Below are positions 54,568-63,346 of a DNA stretch of 64,000 nucleotides, piece by piece. Where the stretch lies: positions 62,001-126,000 of the forward strand of contig NZ_QFZL01000005.1 of assembly GCF_003171655.1 (NCBI RefSeq), read 5' to 3'. Source of the DNA: Stakelama portus. GTDB taxonomy: Bacteria; Pseudomonadota; Alphaproteobacteria; Sphingomonadales; Sphingomonadaceae. The notes beneath the pieces are model-generated. The model was given only the letters and a program-made list of their open reading frames with translations, did not search any database and had not been told where the DNA came from. The position numbers and the translations under genes were made by a program. Each line of letters begins with the position of its first letter. Position 1 is the stretch's first letter.

Positions 54568-55035
54568 CTATTGACCGCCAGTGCCGCCCGTCGTGCCCGG
54601 CGCACCCACCGTGCCGATATTGCCGAACAGATCCTGGAAGAACCCGTCCTTTCGGCCGAGCGTCGGCGTCGTCTTGCCATAGGGTTCGACCGAGGCGATC
54701 AGCGATTCGTCGGTGCGGTCGACCGACTTCACCGTGCCATCGGGCTGAAAGCGCACGATGATCGTCGCCTGTTGCGACGGCTTGGGATTGTTGAAACCCA
54801 GATTGCGCGTGTTGCGCGAGATATAATACCAGGTGTCGTTGGTGAATTCGCCGCTCAGCGTCGGATGGCCCAGCGTCTGCAGCACCGAATCGCGATTATC
54901 GATGCCGGGCTGAATCGCATTCACCAGATCGGGGTCGATCACATAGCCCTGATGCCCCTTGAGCGGCGTGCAGGCCGAAACGAGCACGGCCACTGCCAGC
55001 GCCAGGGCAGGGATGCGTGGGAAGGACACCGACAT
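54568..55035 (-). CDS. bamE: Outer-membrane assembly lipoprotein BamE
   Basis: 155 residues. Lipobox VLVSACTPL, then the SmpA/OmlA fold (IDPDLVNAIQPGIDNRDSVL, TWYYISRN, IIVRFQPDGTVKSVD) and a Gly-rich C-terminus. It is a subunit of the BAM complex that inserts outer-membrane proteins. ATG at 55035; the longer frame to 55125 overlaps the divergent promoter of the CBP3-like gene. Confidence 0.93.
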   Translation of the reverse strand: MSVSFPRIPALALAVAVLVSACTPLKGHQGYVIDPDLVNAIQPGIDNRDSVLQTLGHPTLSGEFTNDTWYYISRNTRNLGFNNPKPSQQATIIVRFQPDGTVKSVDRTDESLIASVEPYGKTTPTLGRKDGFFQDLFGNIGTVGAPGTTGGTGGQ

Positions 55036-55195
55036 TCGATTCTCCGGGTACAGGAACATTCTGGGCTCCGCACAATTGCATCGCGGCGCAAAGGCCTCAA
55101 TATGCGGCATCGCCGCGCCAAACAAGGTGCGGTCGGATCGATCGGTCGCGGCCCTGTCCCGCCACCGTCAACCGCATAGTTGGAACCGACGCGAA

Positions 55196-55705
55196 ATGAC
55201 ATTGCTGAAACGGCTGCTGCGCCGCGATCGCAGCGAAGCGGCCGAACTCTATACCGCCATCATCGCGCGCGGACGCGAACCGCACTGGTATGTCGAGGGC
55301 GCGGTTCCCGACACGCTCGACGGGCGGTTCGACATGATCGCCGCGATCCTGTCGCTGGTGCTGCTGCGGCTGGAGCAACAACCCGAAGCGGCCAAACTCA
55401 ACACCGCTCTGGCCGAACGATTCGTCGACGATATGGACCCGCAATTGCGCCAGATCGGCATCGGCGATCTGGTGGTCGGCAAGCATATCGGGCGGATGAT
55501 GAGCATGCTCGGCGGGCGGCTGGGCGCCTATCGCGACGGGCTGGCGGCGGGCGATATCGACGGCGCGTTGCAACGCAACCTCTATCGCGGACAGCAAGTG
55601 GCGCCCGAGGCGCTGGCGCATGTGCGCGACACGCTGATGGCGCTGCATGCCGGGCTGGAAGCCGCATCGCTCGAAACGCTCGCTGCCGGAGGCCTGCCGC
55701 GATGA
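55196..55705 (+). CDS. Ubiquinol-cytochrome c chaperone (CBP3) family protein
   Basis: 169 residues. The helical CBP3/UBCC domain: LLKRLLRRDRSEAAELYTAI, GREPHWYVEGAVPDTLDGRF, LNTALAERFVDDMDPQLRQI, YRDGLAAGD. In mitochondria the family assists cytochrome bc1 assembly. It overlaps the YceD gene by 4 bases, a pair typical of alphaproteobacteria. Confidence 0.93.
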   Translation: MTLLKRLLRRDRSEAAELYTAIIARGREPHWYVEGAVPDTLDGRFDMIAAILSLVLLRLEQQPEAAKLNTALAERFVDDMDPQLRQIGIGDLVVGKHIGRMMSMLGGRLGAYRDGLAAGDIDGALQRNLYRGQQVAPEALAHVRDTLMALHAGLEAASLETLAAGGLPR

Positions 55706-56235
55706 GCGCGCCGGAATTTTCGCGGCCCTGCCGCCTCGACCGGATCGGCGCGGGCGAATCGGTCCAGACCGTGGAGGCGACCCCCGAGGAACGCGCGGCG
55801 CTCGCGCGGCGATTCGGACTGATCGCGCTCGATCGGCTCGAAGCGGAATTCCGCCTGCGTCGGGAGGGGGAAGGAGTCGCCGCGAACGGGCAATTGCGTG
55901 CCACGGCGACACAGCCCTGCGTCGTGACCGGCGATCCCGTACCCGCAAGGATCGACGAAGCGTTCGAACTGCGATTCCTGCCCGAAACCGCCGATGGCGA
56001 ACCCGATGCCGAGATCGAGCTTTCGGAAAGCGAATGCGACACGATGTTCTTTACCGGCGGCGCGATCGATCTGGGCGAAGCCGCGGCGGAGACGATGGCG
56101 CTCGCGCTCGATCCCTATCCGCGCAGCGAAGGCGCCCAGGCCGCGCTCAAGGAAGCCGGCATATTGAGCGAAGAGGAAGCCGGGCCGGTCGGCGCACTGG
56201 CGGCGGCGTTGAAAGACAAGCTGTCGGGCAAATAG
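55702..56235 (+). CDS. YceD/DUF177 family protein
   Basis: 177 residues. RLDRIGAGESVQTVEATPEE, a central Cys in ATQPCVVTGDPVPARIDEAF, and the C-terminal DLGEAAAETMALALDPYPR block of the DUF177 family linked to 23S rRNA/ribosome assembly. The usual rpmF neighbour is absent here. ATG at 55702 overlaps the previous stop. Confidence 0.93.
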   Translation: MSAPEFSRPCRLDRIGAGESVQTVEATPEERAALARRFGLIALDRLEAEFRLRREGEGVAANGQLRATATQPCVVTGDPVPARIDEAFELRFLPETADGEPDAEIELSESECDTMFFTGGAIDLGEAAAETMALALDPYPRSEGAQAALKEAGILSEEEAGPVGALAAALKDKLSGK

Positions 56236-56257
56236 GGCCCGGCTGCCCGGCCTGACT

Positions 56258-56926
56258 TTATGCCTCGCCCCGACCGATCCCGCGGGCCAGCATCGCGGCG
56301 ACGATGTCGGCGATTTCGTCGGGCGTCCCTTCCTCTGCCCATACGCCATAGCGCAGACCGAGAAACACATTCATCCCCATGATCGCCCAGGCGTGGACTT
56401 CGCCCACGCCGTCGCGAATTTCGCCGCGCTCGGTCGCAGCTTCCAGTCGCGACCGGATGCGGTCGGCAGTGCTTTGATAGTGGAGGCGGAAGCTCTCCGG
56501 ATCGACGAATTCGGCCTCGTCGATGATGCGATAAATTTCCTTGTGCCGCCGCACGAACGCAATGAACGCTTCCAGACCCGCCCGTTCGGCATCGATCTGA
56601 TGTTCGGCTGCGCGAAGCGCCGGAGCGACATTGTCGCGGACCTGAGCCGACATGTCGCGCACCAGCGCGCGGAACACTTCGTCCTTCGAATCGAAATAGG
56701 TGTAGAAACTTCCCAGCGCGACGCCCGCGCGGCGGGTGATCCCGCTGATCGACCCGTCGTGAAATCCCTTTTCGCCGAACTCGACCGCCGCCGCGTCCAG
56801 AATCGCGCGCAGCGTGCGGCGCCCGCGTGCCGTGCGCGGCGATTTGCCCGCACTGGCCGCGTCATCGGGTGCGACACCAGCGCCATCGCTTGCCGATGTG
56901 GCCTCCGTGCCACGCCTGGTCGCCAT
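56258..56926 (-). CDS. TetR-family regulator
   Basis: 222 residues. Helix-turn-helix block (ILDAAAVEFGEKGFHDGSIS, ITRRAGVALGSFYTYFDSKD) and an all-helical ligand domain. It is divergent from TonB receptor 2, with a palindrome between them, so it likely represses the receptor and itself. AGGAGAGGC precedes the ATG. Confidence 0.92.
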   Translation of the reverse strand: MATRRGTEATSASDGAGVAPDDAASAGKSPRTARGRRTLRAILDAAAVEFGEKGFHDGSISGITRRAGVALGSFYTYFDSKDEVFRALVRDMSAQVRDNVAPALRAAEHQIDAERAGLEAFIAFVRRHKEIYRIIDEAEFVDPESFRLHYQSTADRIRSRLEAATERGEIRDGVGEVHAWAIMGMNVFLGLRYGVWAEEGTPDEIADIVAAMLARGIGRGEA

Positions 56927-56953
56927 ATTTTGCCTCTCCTGTTCGTACCAAGT

Positions 56954-56974
56954 TGAAACCCGGTTCAGGTTTCA
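56954..56974. promoter_or_regulatory. Palindrome in the TetR-TonB receptor promoter region
   Basis: TGAAACC, seven bases, then GGTTTCA, a perfect inverted repeat in the 118-base divergent spacer. Size and place fit a TetR operator. Confidence 0.68.
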
Positions 56975-57044
56975 GTATAGCCTCCGCCAACTTCATACAA
57001 CCCGCGCCATCGAAGCCGGGGTTTTGACTGGGGAGGAAGACCAT

Positions 57045-59273
57045 ATGTCACGCATGATTCCGTCTGCCCGCACGATTCTCTGTGCAGGCGCCGCTTTTGC
57101 CGCACTGGGCTCTGCGCCCGCATTCGCTCAGGACGCCGGCCAGACGACCGACGCCGCGCTCGAAGCACAGTCGGGCGACGAAATCGTCGTCACGGCGCGC
57201 CGCCGCGAGGAAAGCCTGATCGATGTTCCGATTTCGCTGTCGGTGATTTCGGGCGATACGCTCACCGAACAGGGCGCGCCCGATATCACTGCGCTGCAGG
57301 ATCGCACGCCGAACCTGACGCTTCAGATCGCGCGCGGTTCGAACTCGACGATGATCGCGTTCAGCCGCGGCGTCGGCCAGCAGGACCCGCTCTGGGGCTT
57401 CGAACCCGGCGTCGCGCTGTACATCGACGATGTCTATGTCGCGCGTCCGCAGAACGCGATTCTCGACATTTTCGACGTCGAGCGCGTCGAAGTGCTGCGC
57501 GGCCCGCAGGGCACGCTCTATGGCCGCAACACGATCGGCGGCGCGATCAAATATGTCACCAAGAAGCTGGGCAATGAATTCCACGCGTCGGGCCGCGCTT
57601 CCTATGGCAGCTATGATCAGCTCGATCTGGTCGGCACGCTGACGATTCCGCTCACCCAGTCGCTGTCGATCGGCGGCTCGGTCGCGCGCTACACTCGCGA
57701 TGGTTATGGCGAGAACCTGACCACCGGCGTCGATCAATATGACAAGGACGTGCTCGCGGCCCGCGTTTCGGCCGAATGGGCGCCGACCGACAATATCTTC
57801 GTGCGCGTTGCGGGCGACCGCACGCTCGACAAGTCGCACCCGCGCCACGGCACCCGGCTCGAAGGCAATGGCGGCCTGCCCGCCTATGAACCCACCGACA
57901 GCGTTTATGACACGCGCGCCGGAGCGGGCGATTATAACCGGGTGATGAGCCAGGGCCTGTCGGCAACCGCCGAAATCGGCCTGTCCGACGAGCTCACCTT
58001 CAAATCGATTTCGGCCTGGCGCAACGGCAACACCGATACGATCATCGATTTCGACAATACGCCCGATCCGACGCTCGACATCCCGGCCTATTATCAGGAC
58101 CGCCAGTTCACCCAGGAACTGCAGCTCCTCTATACCGGCGATCGGCTGCAGGGCGTGTTCGGCGTCTATTACCTCAATTCGCGCGCATCGGGTGCGTTCG
58201 ACACGGTGGTCGGCCTGCTGGGGCTCACCATTCTCACCTCGGGCACGGTCGATACCAAAAGCTATGCCGCGTTCGGCGATCTGAGCTACGATCTCACCGA
58301 CCAGTTCTCGCTGTCGGTGGGCGGTCGCTATACCAAGGACGACAAGACCGGATCGGTCTATCGTCAGAACTTCACCGGCCTGCGCAGCCCGCGTTTCGGC
58401 AATGCTGCGGCGGTGCCGGGCCTGCTGCGTACCGATTACACCAATGACCGCAGCTTCGATCAGTTCACGCCGCGCGTATCGCTCAGCTATCACCCGCGCC
58501 AGGACCTGAATTTCTACGCCAGCTGGGGCAAGGGCTTCAAATCGGGCGGCTTCGACATGCGCGGCGACGCGATCCTGACGCCGACCACGGTCAACGGGTA
58601 TGAGCCGGAAACGATCGACTCCTATGAAGTCGGCATGAAGGGCGCGTTCCTCGATCGCACGCTGTTCTTCAATCTCGCCGGCTTCTATTCCAACTATAAG
58701 GACCAGCAGGTCACGATCCAGTCGCCGGCTGCCGGTGGCGGCATCGCGAGCTTCGTCGACAATGCCGGCAAGGCCGAAATCTATGGTTTCGAAGCCGAAG
58801 CGCGCATGGTCCCGTCGCGTCACTTCACTGCGAACCTCGTCGTCGGCTACACCCATGCCGAATATAAGGAGTTCTTCACCTACATCGCCGGCGGCACGAC
58901 CCCGGTCGATGTGTCGGATCAGCGCGTGTTCCAGAACACGCCGCGCTGGACCGTGAACGCCTCGGCCACCTGGTCGGAAGATGTCGCGGGCGGCACACTC
59001 GCCTTCACCCCGGCCATATCGATGCGCAGCGACATTTCGATGTTCGAGTATGTTTCGCCGCTCGATCAGGACGGCTACTTCCTCGTCGATGCCAGCCTCA
59101 ACTGGACCTCGGCGGACGATCGCTATCGGATCGGCGTCGCCGCGCGCAACCTGACCGACGAACGCTACCGCGTCGGCGGATACTATTTCCCGGGCGCGCT
59201 CTACGGCAATTCGATCATCGGCTATTACGGCCCGCCGCGGACCGTGACCGGCACGATCCAGTTCCGCTATTGA
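57045..59273 (+). CDS. TonB-dependent outer-membrane receptor 2
   Basis: 742 residues. Signal peptide (ILCAGAAFAALGSAPAFAQ), TonB-box-like DEIVVTARRREESLIDVP, plug (VERVEVLRGPQGTLYGRNTI) and barrel with C-terminal aromatic residue (GTIQFRY). GGGAGGAAGACC precedes the ATG. It is under likely TetR control and followed by an MFS transporter, so the two may carry one substrate across both membranes. Confidence 0.93.
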   Translation: MSRMIPSARTILCAGAAFAALGSAPAFAQDAGQTTDAALEAQSGDEIVVTARRREESLIDVPISLSVISGDTLTEQGAPDITALQDRTPNLTLQIARGSNSTMIAFSRGVGQQDPLWGFEPGVALYIDDVYVARPQNAILDIFDVERVEVLRGPQGTLYGRNTIGGAIKYVTKKLGNEFHASGRASYGSYDQLDLVGTLTIPLTQSLSIGGSVARYTRDGYGENLTTGVDQYDKDVLAARVSAEWAPTDNIFVRVAGDRTLDKSHPRHGTRLEGNGGLPAYEPTDSVYDTRAGAGDYNRVMSQGLSATAEIGLSDELTFKSISAWRNGNTDTIIDFDNTPDPTLDIPAYYQDRQFTQELQLLYTGDRLQGVFGVYYLNSRASGAFDTVVGLLGLTILTSGTVDTKSYAAFGDLSYDLTDQFSLSVGGRYTKDDKTGSVYRQNFTGLRSPRFGNAAAVPGLLRTDYTNDRSFDQFTPRVSLSYHPRQDLNFYASWGKGFKSGGFDMRGDAILTPTTVNGYEPETIDSYEVGMKGAFLDRTLFFNLAGFYSNYKDQQVTIQSPAAGGGIASFVDNAGKAEIYGFEAEARMVPSRHFTANLVVGYTHAEYKEFFTYIAGGTTPVDVSDQRVFQNTPRWTVNASATWSEDVAGGTLAFTPAISMRSDISMFEYVSPLDQDGYFLVDASLNWTSADDRYRIGVAARNLTDERYRVGGYYFPGALYGNSIIGYYGPPRTVTGTIQFRY

Positions 59274-59320
59274 TCTGCCAGCTTTCACTTTTCCAACGGG
59301 CTGATTAGAATGCCCGGTAT

Positions 59321-59358
59321 GGGCCGGTCGCAGCACCCGCGAACCGGCCCAATTTTTT
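59321..59358 (+). terminator. Terminator after TonB receptor 2
   Basis: GGGCCGGT / ACCGGCCC stem with a 14-base loop followed by AATTTTTT. It lies between the receptor and the MFS gene, so the transporter may be expressed by readthrough or from a promoter not recognised here. Confidence 0.85.
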
Positions 59359-59371
59359 GGAGAGAAACGCC

Positions 59372-60646
59372 ATGAACGCATCCGGCGCGGCCGTGGACCT
59401 GCGGTATAGCAGAGTAGTGCTGGCGATGCTGCTGCTCGTCTATACCTTCAACTTTCTCGACCGGCAGATACTGGGCATTCTGGCGGGCCCGATTCAGGCA
59501 AGCCTGCACCTTTCCGATGCACAGTTCGGGATGATCGGCGGCACTGCCTTCGCCATCCTCTATTCGGTTCTCGGCGTTCCTCTTGCGCTGCTGGCGGACA
59601 AGATCGGCAAGACGCGCGTGATCGCCGGATCGCTTACGGTATGGAGCGGCTTTACCGCGCTGTGCGGCACCGCGACCGGCTTCTGGTCGCTGTTCCTCTA
59701 TCGCCTGGGCGTCGGGGTCGGCGAAGCGGGCGGCGTGGCGCCTTCCTATGCGCTGATCGCCGATTATTTCCCGGTCAACCGGCGCGCACGTGCGCTTGCC
59801 ATCTATTCGACCGGCATTCCGATCGGTCTGGGCTCGGGCGTACTGCTCGGTGCCTATATCGCCGCGAATGTGAACTGGCAGGCAGCGTTCATCACTGTCG
59901 GCATTGCCGGCATTATCCTCGCACCGATCTTCCTGCTGGTCGTGCGCGATCGCCCCATGCCGGTCGCTGCGGCGACGCGCGAGCCGGTTCTTTCGGTCCT
60001 TCCGATCCTGACCAGAAAGCCTGCATTCTGGCTGCTCTCGGTCGGCGCGGGGTGCAGCTCGATGGCGGGCTATGGCCTCGCGCTGTGGGTTCCCAAGATC
60101 GTCGGCGTCCAGTTCGGCTGGACCGCGCCGGAGGATCTGGTGAAGGTCGGCCAGTTCATGGCATCGCTGCTGCTGATCGGCGGCACCGCCGGGATTTTCC
60201 TCGGCGGCGTGCTGGCCGACCGGCTCGCCCGGATCAATCGCGCCTGGTACGCCCGCATCCCGTCGATCGCATGGCTGATCGCGGCGCCGATGTTCATGCT
60301 GGGGATGCTGACGCCGTCGCCGGTGCTGGCCTGGTGCTTCCTGATCGTCGCCAATGCGCTCAACACGCTGTGGCTGGGACCGATCATCACCGCCGCCCAG
60401 CACCTCGCGCCCGAACGGATGCGCGCGGGCACGTCGGGCACGTTCCTGATGGTCAACAACCTGCTCGGCCTGGGCGTCGGTCCCTGGCTGATGGGCGCGA
60501 TTTCGGACGCGATGAAGGGCAGCTATGGCGACGATTCGATCCGCTATGCCGCGATTATCTGCGTGGCGCTCTATCTCGTCGCCGCGGTGCTGGTTCTCGC
60601 CGCGATCCGCCCGCTCAAGCGCGGATGGGTCGAATCGACGATCTGA
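59372..60646 (+). CDS. MFS transporter, Spinster-like
   Basis: 424 residues, twelve helices: LLLVYTFNFLDRQILGILAG, GVPLALLADKIGKTRVIAGS, LYRLGVGVGEAGGVAPSYAL. This Spinster-type symporter form is common beside sphingomonad TonB receptors. ATG at 59372 follows GGAGAG; the TTG five codons earlier is part of that ribosome site. It probably imports the substrate delivered by receptor 2. Confidence 0.9.
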   Translation: MNASGAAVDLRYSRVVLAMLLLVYTFNFLDRQILGILAGPIQASLHLSDAQFGMIGGTAFAILYSVLGVPLALLADKIGKTRVIAGSLTVWSGFTALCGTATGFWSLFLYRLGVGVGEAGGVAPSYALIADYFPVNRRARALAIYSTGIPIGLGSGVLLGAYIAANVNWQAAFITVGIAGIILAPIFLLVVRDRPMPVAAATREPVLSVLPILTRKPAFWLLSVGAGCSSMAGYGLALWVPKIVGVQFGWTAPEDLVKVGQFMASLLLIGGTAGIFLGGVLADRLARINRAWYARIPSIAWLIAAPMFMLGMLTPSPVLAWCFLIVANALNTLWLGPIITAAQHLAPERMRAGTSGTFLMVNNLLGLGVGPWLMGAISDAMKGSYGDDSIRYAAIICVALYLVAAVLVLAAIRPLKRGWVESTI

Positions 60647-60780
60647 TTGCACGGGCGGCGGGTCCAGAGTGATCCGCCGCTACGTACAACACCGAGTCGG
60701 ACTATTCCCGACTCCCCGCCCGGCGAATTCTGCGGCAAAAATGCCGCAAATCCGAGAGCGAACAAGCCTTCCGGGTCGCC

Positions 60781-60815
60781 GGGCCGGACGATTGCCCCCC
60801 CGCATCGTCCGGCCC
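60781..60815. terminator. Hairpin between MFS gene and prfC
   Basis: GGGCCGGACGAT / ATCGTCCGGCCC, a perfect 12-bp stem with an 11-base loop between two convergent genes. No T-run follows on either strand, so its role as an intrinsic terminator is uncertain. Confidence 0.6.
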
Positions 60816-60823
60816 CTTAGCCG

Positions 60824-62392
60824 TCAGCGTTCGCGCGTCGCGGCGAATTTCACATCCGGGTAGCGTTCGGCGATATAGCCGACTTCCCACGCCGATTTGG
60901 CGAGGAACACCGGATTGCCGTCGCGATCCTTGGCCATCGCCCCGCGATTGATGTCGGTGAAGTTCTTGAGCGCCGCCGGATCGCCGGAAACCCAGCGCGC
61001 CGTGTCATACGGCGAAGGTTCGAGCGCCGCCGCAACCTTATATTCCGCGTCCAGCCGCGAAAGCAGCACTTCGAGCTGGAGCTGCCCGACCACGCCGATG
61101 ATCCAGTTCGACCCGATTTCGGGATAGAAGACCTGAGTCACGCCTTCCTCGGCCATATCGTCGAGGGCCTTGCGCAGCTGCTTGGTCTTGGTCGGGTCCT
61201 TGAGCGCGACGCGGCGCAGAATTTCGGGCGCGAAATTGGGCAGGCCGGTGAACCGGATGCCGCCCTTTTCCGACATGGTATCGCCGACGCGCAGCGTGCC
61301 GTGATTCGGGATGCCGATGATGTCGCCCGGAAATGCCTCGTCCGCCAGCTCGCGCTGCTGCGCGAAGAACAGGATCGGCGAGTGGATGGCGATCGGCTTG
61401 CCATGGCCGGTCGGCGTCAGCTTCATGCCGCGCTTGAACGTCCCCGAACAGAGCCGCATGAAGGCGATGCGGTCGCGATGGTTCGGGTCCATATTCGCCT
61501 GGACCTTGAAGATGAAGCCAGTGACTTCGTCATTGTCGGGCTGAACCGGGGCGGGCTCGGCAGGCTGCGGGCGCGGCGGCGGGGCGTGTTCGGCAAGCGC
61601 GCCGATCAGCGCATCGACGCCGAATTCCTTGAGCGCCGATCCGAAGAATACCGGCGTCAGATCGCCGTTGCGATAGGATTCCCCGTCGAATTCGGCATAG
61701 CCCGCCAGCGCCAGTTCGGCATCTTCGCGCAGTTTGGCGAGATTTTCGGGCGAGATGAGGGCATCGAGCTGCGGATCATCGAGCCCGCTGGTCTGAACCA
61801 CCTTGCCGTGAAATTCGCGGCTGGGGCCTTCGGGCAGCAACAGCTTGTTGGTGCGCAGGTCGAATATGCCTTCGAACTGCCCGCCCATCCCGACCGGCCA
61901 GGTCATCGGCGTGACGTCGAGCTGGAGAAGTTCGGCGACTTCATCGAGCGTTTCGAACACCGCGCGCCCTTCCCGGTCGCATTTGTTGACGAAAGTGATG
62001 ATCGGCACGTTGCGCAACCGGCACACTTCGAACAGCTTGCGCGTCTGGCTTTCGATACCCTTCGCCACGTCGATCACCATCACGGCCGAATCGACGGCGG
62101 TCAGCGTGCGATAGGTGTCTTCGGAAAAATCCTCGTGCCCCGGCGTATCGAGCAGGTTGAAAGTGATGCCGTCGCGTTCGAACGTCATCACCGAACTGGT
62201 CACGGAAATGCCGCGCTGCTGTTCGATCTTCATCCAGTCCGACCGTGCACGCCGCGCCGCGCCGCGCGCCTTCACTTCGCCGGCAAGGTGGATCGCGCCG
62301 CCGAACAGCAACAGCTTTTCGGTAAGCGTGGTCTTGCCGGCGTCGGGGTGGGAAATGATCGCGAAGGTGCGGCGATCGGGAGCCTTGTTCAT
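60824..62392 (-). CDS. prfC: Peptide chain release factor 3
   Basis: 522 residues. GTPase motifs AIISHPDAGKTTLTEKLLLF, DTPGHEDF, FVNKCDRE and RF3-specific C-terminal domain (VGQLQLEVLLSRLDAEYKV). It removes RF1/RF2 from the ribosome after termination. Standard length; it converges on the MFS gene. Confidence 0.96.
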   Translation of the reverse strand: MNKAPDRRTFAIISHPDAGKTTLTEKLLLFGGAIHLAGEVKARGAARRARSDWMKIEQQRGISVTSSVMTFERDGITFNLLDTPGHEDFSEDTYRTLTAVDSAVMVIDVAKGIESQTRKLFEVCRLRNVPIITFVNKCDREGRAVFETLDEVAELLQLDVTPMTWPVGMGGQFEGIFDLRTNKLLLPEGPSREFHGKVVQTSGLDDPQLDALISPENLAKLREDAELALAGYAEFDGESYRNGDLTPVFFGSALKEFGVDALIGALAEHAPPPRPQPAEPAPVQPDNDEVTGFIFKVQANMDPNHRDRIAFMRLCSGTFKRGMKLTPTGHGKPIAIHSPILFFAQQRELADEAFPGDIIGIPNHGTLRVGDTMSEKGGIRFTGLPNFAPEILRRVALKDPTKTKQLRKALDDMAEEGVTQVFYPEIGSNWIIGVVGQLQLEVLLSRLDAEYKVAAALEPSPYDTARWVSGDPAALKNFTDINRGAMAKDRDGNPVFLAKSAWEVGYIAERYPDVKFAATRER

Positions 62393-62409
62393 CGCGGCGC
62401 TTTAGCGCC

Positions 62410-63303
62410 TCAGATGCCCAGCGTCACGCCCATTACAAAGCTGCGCGCTTGTCCCGGCGCAAAGCGCAATATCCCGGGCTTGTCCCAGATTTCGCCAGTA
62501 AAGCCTTCCGGGTCGGCAATGCCATGCCAGGGTTCGATGCAGACATAGCGCGCGCCCGGCTTGGTCCAGATGCCCAGCATCGGCGTGTCGGGAAAATCGA
62601 CGGTCAGGTCATGTTCGCCATCGCCATAGCACAGGCTGCTGCTGGCGATTTCGGGCCAGATCAACGCGTCATCGACGAACAGCGCGTCGCGCAGCGCCAA
62701 GCTTGGCGGATCGCCGACCAGCGGGCTGGGCTGCGGATCGGGCGCGATCAGCCCGTCCGCGCCGACACGCCGAATCGGGATGCCGCGATCGCCCTGCCCG
62801 AACGCAATCCTGTGATCGGCGCGTTGCCCGCCATAGGGCAACGGCCAGGCAAAGGCGGGATGAAAGCCGAAACTGGCGGGCATGTCTTCCGCACCGCAAT
62901 TGGTCACTGTCGCCGTGATCATGAGCGAAGGCCGATCACCGCCCGTCACCTGAAACGCGACGTCGAGACGGAATGCGAAGGGATAGGCCGGCCGCGTCGC
63001 CGGGCCATCGACCAGCCGGAACACGGCGCGATCGGCCTCCCGCACGATCGGGTCGAAGGGGAGCGTGCGGGCAAAGCCATGTTTGGGCAGAGGATATGCG
63101 CGCCCGTTCACCCGATAGGCGCCGCCGCTGAGCGCGCCGACAATCGGAAACAATAACGGCGCCCGCCCGGTCCAGAATGCCGGATCGGCATCGGTCATCA
63201 ACTCGCGCCCCGCCGCGTCGCACAGGCTGGAAAGCTCTGCCCCGAACGGGTTGATTTCGGCGCTCAGCGTGTCGCTGGCGATCCTGATCCAGTCATCGGC
63301 CAT
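62410..63303 (-). CDS. Aldose 1-epimerase family protein
   Basis: 297 residues. Galactose-mutarotase-like beta-sandwich: INPFGAELSSLCDAAGRELM, WTGRAPLLFPIVGAL, LPKHGFARTLPFD (His), SFGFHPAFAWPL (His) and a C-terminal Glu in VCIEPWHGIADPEGF. It interconverts sugar anomers; the LacX-like branch is most similar. It starts 17 bases before prfC on the same strand. Confidence 0.9.
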   Translation of the reverse strand: MADDWIRIASDTLSAEINPFGAELSSLCDAAGRELMTDADPAFWTGRAPLLFPIVGALSGGAYRVNGRAYPLPKHGFARTLPFDPIVREADRAVFRLVDGPATRPAYPFAFRLDVAFQVTGGDRPSLMITATVTNCGAEDMPASFGFHPAFAWPLPYGGQRADHRIAFGQGDRGIPIRRVGADGLIAPDPQPSPLVGDPPSLALRDALFVDDALIWPEIASSSLCYGDGEHDLTVDFPDTPMLGIWTKPGARYVCIEPWHGIADPEGFTGEIWDKPGILRFAPGQARSFVMGVTLGI

Positions 63304-63346
63304 GGCCCCAGCATAAGCGTGCCATGCGATCGCCGTCGAGCGGGTT

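Noticed and set aside
57048-59381. 777-codon open frame on the minus strand over TonB receptor 2
   Set aside because: Antisense shadow; the receptor itself has all family features.
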